Positions 12,956 to 16,262 of a stretch of DNA of 16,262 bases are shown piece after piece. The stretch spans positions 1 to 16,262 of the forward strand of contig DAOURC010000007.1 of NCBI GenBank assembly GCA_030625285.1. Direction: 5' to 3'. The position numbers and the translations under genes were made by a program. The notes under the pieces were generated by a model that did not search any database, was not told the DNA's origin, and was given only the letters and a program-made list of their open reading frames with translations. The stretch comes from Eubacteriales bacterium. Its GTDB lineage: Bacteria; Bacillota; Clostridia; Peptostreptococcales; Acidaminobacteraceae. Each line of letters opens with the position of its first letter. The first letter of the stretch is position 1.

Positions 12956-13783
12956 ATGGCGGGAAAATTAATAATAATACCAACACCTATTGGTAATTTA
13001 AAGGATATAACAGAAAGGTCGTTAGAAGCGCTTCGGAGTGTAGATCTAATTGCCGCAGAAGATACAAGGCACACGATAAAATTATTGAACTACTTCGAGA
13101 TTAAGAACAAATTGTTTAGTTATCACGAACATAATAAACGTGTAGCGGGAGAAAAATTAATAGGCGAATTGCTAAGTGGGAAAATAATAGGGCTTGTTAC
13201 TGATGCGGGTATGCCGGGGATATCAGATCCTGGGTCTGATTTAATCAAAGACGCTATTGAAAACAATATAGACATAGAAGTTCTACCTGGTCCTTCTGCT
13301 TTTGTAAATGGATTAATACTATCAGGGCTCGATACAAGAGAATTTTATTTTATAGGATTTTTGGATAGGAATAAAAAGATTAGAAAGAAAAAATTAAATG
13401 AACTGAAGAATTTAAGAGTCACTTTGATATTTTATGAAGCACCACATAGAATTGTATCGATTTTAAAGGATATGAGCGAAGTTTTAGGAAATCGCAAAAT
13501 TTCTGTAGCTAGAGAACTAACAAAGAAATTCGAAGAAGTCTTAAGAGGAAGTATAGATGAAATAATCGAAATTTTACAAAACAGGACAATTAAAGGTGAA
13601 TTTGTAATAGTTATTGAAGGAAATAACGAAGAAGAAGTAAAAAAAGAATTTAAACTTTCTATAAAAGAAGACTTATTAAAAAGAATTTCAGATGGGATTT
13701 CAAAGAAAGATGCTATTAAGGAAATTGCCATTGAGCGCGACATTCCAAAAAAAGAAGTGTACAAAGAAGCGATAGATATTTAG
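12956..13783 (+). CDS. rsmI: 16S rRNA (cytidine1402-2'-O)-methyltransferase
   Basis: 275 residues from ATG 12956. An ATG at 12947 overlaps the trmN6 stop but has no room for a ribosome binding site, whereas AGAGG fits 12956. RsmI is a tetrapyrrole-methylase-fold enzyme that 2'-O-methylates C1402 in the decoding centre. Signature motifs are PTPIGNLKDIT (9-19), AAEDTRHT (33-40), VTDAGMPGISDPG (81-93) and LPGPSAF (110-116), and the C-terminal part has FYEAPHR. It is the last gene of the operon and is followed by a shared terminator, with abrB convergent, the same arrangement as in Bacillus. Confidence 0.95.
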   Translation: MAGKLIIIPTPIGNLKDITERSLEALRSVDLIAAEDTRHTIKLLNYFEIKNKLFSYHEHNKRVAGEKLIGELLSGKIIGLVTDAGMPGISDPGSDLIKDAIENNIDIEVLPGPSAFVNGLILSGLDTREFYFIGFLDRNKKIRKKKLNELKNLRVTLIFYEAPHRIVSILKDMSEVLGNRKISVARELTKKFEEVLRGSIDEIIEILQNRTIKGEFVIVIEGNNEEEVKKEFKLSIKEDLLKRISDGISKKDAIKEIAIERDIPKKEVYKEAIDI

Positions 13784-13793
13784 ACAAATAAAA

Positions 13794-13824
13794 AACCTTG
13801 TTAGAAATAAGTTCTAACAAGGTT
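13794..13824. terminator. Bidirectional terminator between rsmI and abrB
   Basis: AACCTTGTTAGAA (13794-13806) pairs perfectly with TTCTAACAAGGTT (13812-13824), loop ATAAG. T-rich flanks exist on both strands, so it ends rsmI (+) and abrB (-). Confidence 0.93.
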
Positions 13825-13829
13825 CCTTT

Positions 13830-14075
13830 TTACTTCATAGAAGCAATTTCAGCTAAACATTCAGGGCAAATATTTTTGCCTTTAATATTTTTTACGCCTT
13901 TAGCTTGACCGCAGAAGATACACGCAGGTTCATATTTCTTTAAGATAATAGTATCTTGTTCCACGTAGATTTCCAATGCGTCTTTTTCCCCAATAGAAAG
14001 GTTACGGCGAAGTTCGATAGGTAATACTACTCTACCTAGTTCGTCTACTTTTCTTACAATACCAGTTGATTTCAT
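13830..14075 (-). CDS. abrB: AbrB-family transition-state regulator
   Basis: 81 residues with GGAGG before ATG 14075. AbrB dimers or tetramers bind DNA through the swapped-hairpin SpoVT-AbrB domain and repress stationary-phase genes during growth. Residues 1-50 hold the domain (STGIVRKVDELGRVVLPIELRR). The C-terminal part has Cys52, Cys55, Cys70 and Cys73 in a CxxC-x14-CxxC arrangement that looks like a small zinc ribbon; B. subtilis AbrB lacks this set, but clostridial relatives often have it. It lies convergent to rsmI, as in Bacillus. It might control the accessory agr region, but nothing in the sequence shows that. Confidence 0.93.
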   Translation of the reverse strand: MKSTGIVRKVDELGRVVLPIELRRNLSIGEKDALEIYVEQDTIILKKYEPACIFCGQAKGVKNIKGKNICPECLAEIASMK

Positions 14076-14115
14076 AATTTTCCTCCTTATTTGATTATAA
14101 CAATCCCTTTATTTA

Positions 14116-14144
14116 ATAATACCAAATAATAGCAAAATTGTCTA
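14116..14144 (-). promoter_or_regulatory. Promoter of abrB
   Basis: Read on the minus strand: -35 TAGACA (14144-14139), 17-bp spacer, -10 TATTAT (14121-14116), each one mismatch from consensus. It lies about 40 bases before the abrB start. Confidence 0.7.
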
Positions 14145-14186
14145 CAAATATTTGCGAAATAATTGTAGTTATTAAAAAAAATGTAA

Positions 14187-14212
14187 AATCCAATTACATA
14201 AGCAATTGGATT
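14187..14212 (-). terminator. Intrinsic terminator of the DUF948-like gene
   Basis: AATCCAATT and AATTGGATT (14187-14195, 14204-14212) form a 9-bp stem. On the minus strand TTTTACA and a run of T's follow. It begins ten bases beyond the stop at 14222. Confidence 0.8.
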
Positions 14213-14221
14213 AATGGTGTT

Positions 14222-14620
14222 TTACTCTTCAATCAAGATGTTTTTTTCTTTTTCTTCTTCATTTTCTTCATTCTTTTCTGTTTTATCCTTTGATGTAGCC
14301 TTTGAAAATTTGTCTTTAATATTTTTGATATTTGTTACTTTTTCAGACAATGAAGCTATATTGGAAACTGTACTATTAAATGCTTCAACATCTTTTGATA
14401 AATTCGCTGATATTTTTTCAAAATTTCTAGTTATGCCAGGTGCGCTTTTCAATGTCTCATCAATTTGAGCTCTGTTATCATCAACAACTTTTGTAAGATC
14501 CTTTAGTGCGACATATATCTGTCTTAGAATAAAAACAAAATAGACGAGGATAATTAGAAATGCTGCCCAGAGTATAAATTTTCCGATATCGCTTAAGGTA
14601 AATATGATTTGATAATTCAT
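14222..14620 (-). CDS. Membrane-anchored coiled-coil protein, DUF948-like
   Basis: 132 residues with GGAG seven bases before ATG 14620. One membrane helix (about 14-36) is followed by a long helical segment with heptad-like spacing (40-100), then a tail rich in Lys and Glu (about 105-132). This layout matches small DUF948/YtxG-like proteins, which are membrane-tethered with no known enzyme activity; assignment is by architecture only. It has its own promoter and terminator, so it is a single-gene unit between abrB and the ATPase. Orientation (Lys-rich tail inside) cannot be settled. Confidence 0.7.
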   Translation of the reverse strand: MNYQIIFTLSDIGKFILWAAFLIILVYFVFILRQIYVALKDLTKVVDDNRAQIDETLKSAPGITRNFEKISANLSKDVEAFNSTVSNIASLSEKVTNIKNIKDKFSKATSKDKTEKNEENEEEKEKNILIEE

Positions 14621-14651
14621 ATAATCACTCCAATTTTATTCTATTAACAAC

Positions 14652-14680
14652 ATTATAGAATAAAAATCAAAAATATCCAA
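14652..14680 (-). promoter_or_regulatory. Promoter of the DUF948-like gene
   Basis: On the minus strand: -35 TTGGAT (14680-14675), 17-bp spacer, perfect -10 TATAAT (14657-14652). It sits in the 73-base gap after the ATPase gene, about 30 bases before the start codon. Confidence 0.7.
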
Positions 14681-14693
14681 ATGAATACTTTTA

Positions 14694-15602
14694 TTAATCG
14701 AAAAATTTTGTTAGGTTATCTATTGAATTTTTACCCATATCAGTATCCAAGAGAGGAATTCTTATATGATGTTGATTGGTAAAATACTCTTCTATCTGTT
14801 TAAGGTATTTTCTTTCCTGCTCTTTTTTCTTGTTCCAGAATTCTGTTTCTACAGTTTCAGGTAAAATCCTATTGATAACCAGTACATCTACTGGAAGATT
14901 ATACTTTTCGAGTAAGGCAATTGCTTTTTTTGTTTCTTCAATGGGCAATTGCTCCGCGTTAAGAACAAAGCGGATAGATAAATCTTTGTTGTCGATTAAA
15001 ATCTTTTTAATCTTACCGAGTTTTTCCTGTCTTTTCTCCAAAATGTCCAAGACGGGATCTTTTTCTTTATATTTTCTTGTTATCATTTTATTCATATTTG
15101 CAACCGTCTTACGTTTTTTTATAAGGGACCCCATCCAACTTTCTAATAATTCTGGTAAAGTCAGCAGCCTTAATGTATGACCAGTAGGAGCAGTATCAAA
15201 GACAATCATGTCATAGTCATCATATTTATCTATAATAATTTCTGCCATTTTATCGAATAAGGCTGATTCATGCGTACCGGGTGATACAACAGCAGCGTCG
15301 AGTTGTTTATTGATTTCATCAATGATTACATTCGACAGAATTGTTTTCATATTTTCACGGATTTGATTAATATATTTTTCGGCTTCATATTCAGGGTCGA
15401 TTTCCAATCCGTCTAAATTGTCTCTTATTTTTATAATTTTTCTTCCGATTTTCATTTCAAGCACATCTGAAATAGAGTGTGCCGGATCTGTTGATATCAA
15501 TAATGTTTTTAAACCTTTACTAGCAAAGTTAATGCTATTGGCAGTTGAACAAGTTGTCTTGCCAACACCGCCTTTTCCACCATAAAAAATTATCTTAGCC
15601 AT
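14694..15602 (-). CDS. ArsA/Get3-family ATPase
   Basis: 302 residues from ATG 15602, chosen because TGGAGG lies correctly before it; an upstream in-frame start would overlap the previous gene and lacks homology. It is a single-domain member of the ArsA/GET3 class of deviant P-loop NTPases: GGKGGVGKTT (8-17), switch I STDPAHS (37-43), and switch II FDTAPTGHTLRLL (135-147). It has only one cysteine (Cys18), so neither the arsenite-binding cysteines of ArsA nor the CxxC of Get3 is present; arsenic transport is therefore unlikely. It follows a small conserved protein by 13 bases, with cstA before that. I infer a role with the CstA transporter or in handling membrane proteins; this is not proven. 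Confidence 0.87.
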   Translation of the reverse strand: MAKIIFYGGKGGVGKTTCSTANSINFASKGLKTLLISTDPAHSISDVLEMKIGRKIIKIRDNLDGLEIDPEYEAEKYINQIRENMKTILSNVIIDEINKQLDAAVVSPGTHESALFDKMAEIIIDKYDDYDMIVFDTAPTGHTLRLLTLPELLESWMGSLIKKRKTVANMNKMITRKYKEKDPVLDILEKRQEKLGKIKKILIDNKDLSIRFVLNAEQLPIEETKKAIALLEKYNLPVDVLVINRILPETVETEFWNKKKEQERKYLKQIEEYFTNQHHIRIPLLDTDMGKNSIDNLTKFFD

Positions 15603-15615
15603 TAAATTTCCTCCA

Positions 15616-15903
15616 TCATGGGTCCATATCGTATTTGGCCCAACGTTCTTGCCAAACACTTTTTCTTCCACTCATTCGTTTATCCCAATCTTGTATCTCG
15701 TCAACAAGATATGGCAGTAACTCTAGAGTATAATAGTTGATTGGCAAAGGTATTCCTAAAAGGTCGGAATAACAAATCAAGATAAAGTTGTCCATCTCAG
15801 ATTTTGTCTCTGATTGAAGCATTTCGTAAGCTTTTCCTTTATAATCGGTAGCACCCTTGAAGAAAAGACCAAAATTTTTAATTGTTTCAGTAATTTTTTT
15901 CAT
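15616..15903 (-). CDS. Small conserved protein encoded between cstA and the ArsA-type ATPase
   Basis: 95 residues from ATG 15903, chosen because AAGGTGAT lies before it; the open frame extends further upstream through the cstA terminator, which cannot be coding. It is soluble and mostly helical, with FKGATDYKGKAYEML (16-30) and a Trp/Arg-rich C-terminus (DWDKRMSGRKSVWQERWAKY). From memory this position is taken in other Clostridia by proteins named cory-CC-star; this one does not end in Cys-Cys, so I leave the name as a suggestion. It might be a functional counterpart of YbdD/YjiX, the small partner of CstA in E. coli, which also has a GxPDY-like stretch. Probably co-transcribed with the ATPase. 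Confidence 0.75.
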   Translation of the reverse strand: MKKITETIKNFGLFFKGATDYKGKAYEMLQSETKSEMDNFILICYSDLLGIPLPINYYTLELLPYLVDEIQDWDKRMSGRKSVWQERWAKYDMDP

Positions 15904-15918
15904 TTTAATCACCTTGTA

Positions 15919-15948
15919 AAAGAGAGAAGCGTTAATGCTTCTCTCTTT
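15919..15948 (-). terminator. Intrinsic terminator between cstA and the small protein gene
   Basis: AAAGAGAGAAGC and GCTTCTCTCTTT (15919-15930, 15937-15948) form a perfect 12-bp stem with a 6-base loop. On the minus strand only TTTTAC follows, so termination may be partial. The ribosome binding site of the next gene starts 6-10 bases after it. Confidence 0.8.
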
Positions 15949-15970
15949 AAAATATAATAAATAATAAGTA

Positions 15971-16262
15971 TTAGTTAACTTTATTAGAAGCATTTTCATT
16001 GATTTTTTCAGGCGAAAGTTTAAATGCTTTCTGAGCCTCTAAAATCAATATAATTGCAAGTACGAATAGTACCACTGCAAAGAATAATAATACTAGGTTT
16101 GAAATGTTTGCAATCATCAGTAATACCAAAGCAACTAAAGTAACTGAGAACATGAATACCATTGGGTATAATGCCATTCTGTATTCTCTTCCAGATTGCT
16201 TCAACCATACTGCCAAAGATAATAATGCTAAAGCAGCTAATAATTGGTTTGCAGATCCGAAT
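15971..16262 (-). CDS. cstA: Carbon starvation protein A (CstA), C-terminal part
   Basis: The frame runs off the right edge; 96 codons remain. The visible start GSANQLLAALALL followed by AVWLKQSGREYRM and a membrane helix pair (about 38-57 and 61-80) is the conserved C-terminus of CstA. CstA proteins are large inner-membrane carriers for peptides and/or pyruvate, induced on carbon limitation. The tail KLSPEKINENASNKVN is hydrophilic. It is followed by a terminator and then the small protein and ATPase genes on the same strand. The N-terminal part and the promoter are outside the window. Confidence 0.9.
   Translation of the reverse strand, partial: FGSANQLLAALALLSLAVWLKQSGREYRMALYPMVFMFSVTLVALVLLMIANISNLVLLFFAVVLFVLAIILILEAQKAFKLSPEKINENASNKVN

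Noticed and set aside
14214..14468. Plus-strand open frame rich in Ser and Phe
   Set aside because: It is the mirror of the Lys/Glu-rich and helical segment of the minus-strand DUF948-like gene.
14776..15180. Long plus-strand open frame opposite the ATPase
   Set aside because: It is antisense to well-conserved ArsA-family motifs and has no ribosome binding site.
14694..15602. Arsenite-efflux ATPase of an ars operon
   Set aside because: The metal-binding cysteines are missing, and no arsB, arsR or arsD lies nearby.
1..16262. CRISPR arrays, tRNA or rRNA genes, complete insertion sequences
   Set aside because: No regularly spaced repeats, cloverleaf or rRNA sequence, or transposase gene was found on reading both strands.

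Overview
The window looks like chromosome of a low-GC Bacillota, most likely an anaerobic Clostridia-class member (Tissierellales/Peptostreptococcales type). The evidence is the strong AT bias, GGAGG ribosome binding sites, intrinsic terminators with U-tracts, an AbrB with four cysteines, and a recognisable yaaO-holB-yaaT-yabB-rsmI-abrB neighbourhood like that of Bacillus and Clostridium. I cannot name the genus.

The window has two parts. Left (1 to about 6600) is an accessory region on the + strand. It holds the tail of one gene and a complete lipoprotein gene that appear to be tandem paralogues, each followed by a copy of the same 52-bp terminator; a secreted protein of unknown function coupled to a small membrane protein; and an agr-type quorum-sensing locus. 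In that locus an AgrC-like sensor kinase is broken by at least one and probably two frameshifts, followed by a tandem 21-bp-period direct repeat of LytTR-operator type, then AgrB and a short overlapping AgrD that lacks the usual ring cysteine. Next come a secreted charged protein and a secreted M15-type peptidoglycan peptidase with a C-terminal wall-binding domain. A 20-bp element containing a -35 box recurs before the secreted-protein gene and after the peptidase gene, suggesting a shared regulon. No response regulator is visible. The region ends with the C-terminal scrap of a DUF234-type ATPase.

Right (6630 to the end) is housekeeping. An aspartate aminotransferase (-) is divergent from a + operon: PH-like membrane protein, Orn/Lys/Arg decarboxylase, signal peptidase I, DNA polymerase III delta', RicT/YaaT, tRNA1(Val) m6A methyltransferase and RsmI, with an intrinsic terminator embedded at the ricT-trmN6 junction. 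Facing it on the - strand are abrB, a DUF948-like membrane coiled-coil protein, an ArsA-family ATPase, a small conserved protein and the 3' end of cstA. The cstA-small protein-ArsA ATPase order suggests a transport-linked module.

The best candidates for something new are the agr-like locus with its Cys-less AgrD and decaying AgrC, the LytTR-like repeats linking it to neighbouring secreted proteins, and the cstA-small protein-ATPase set.
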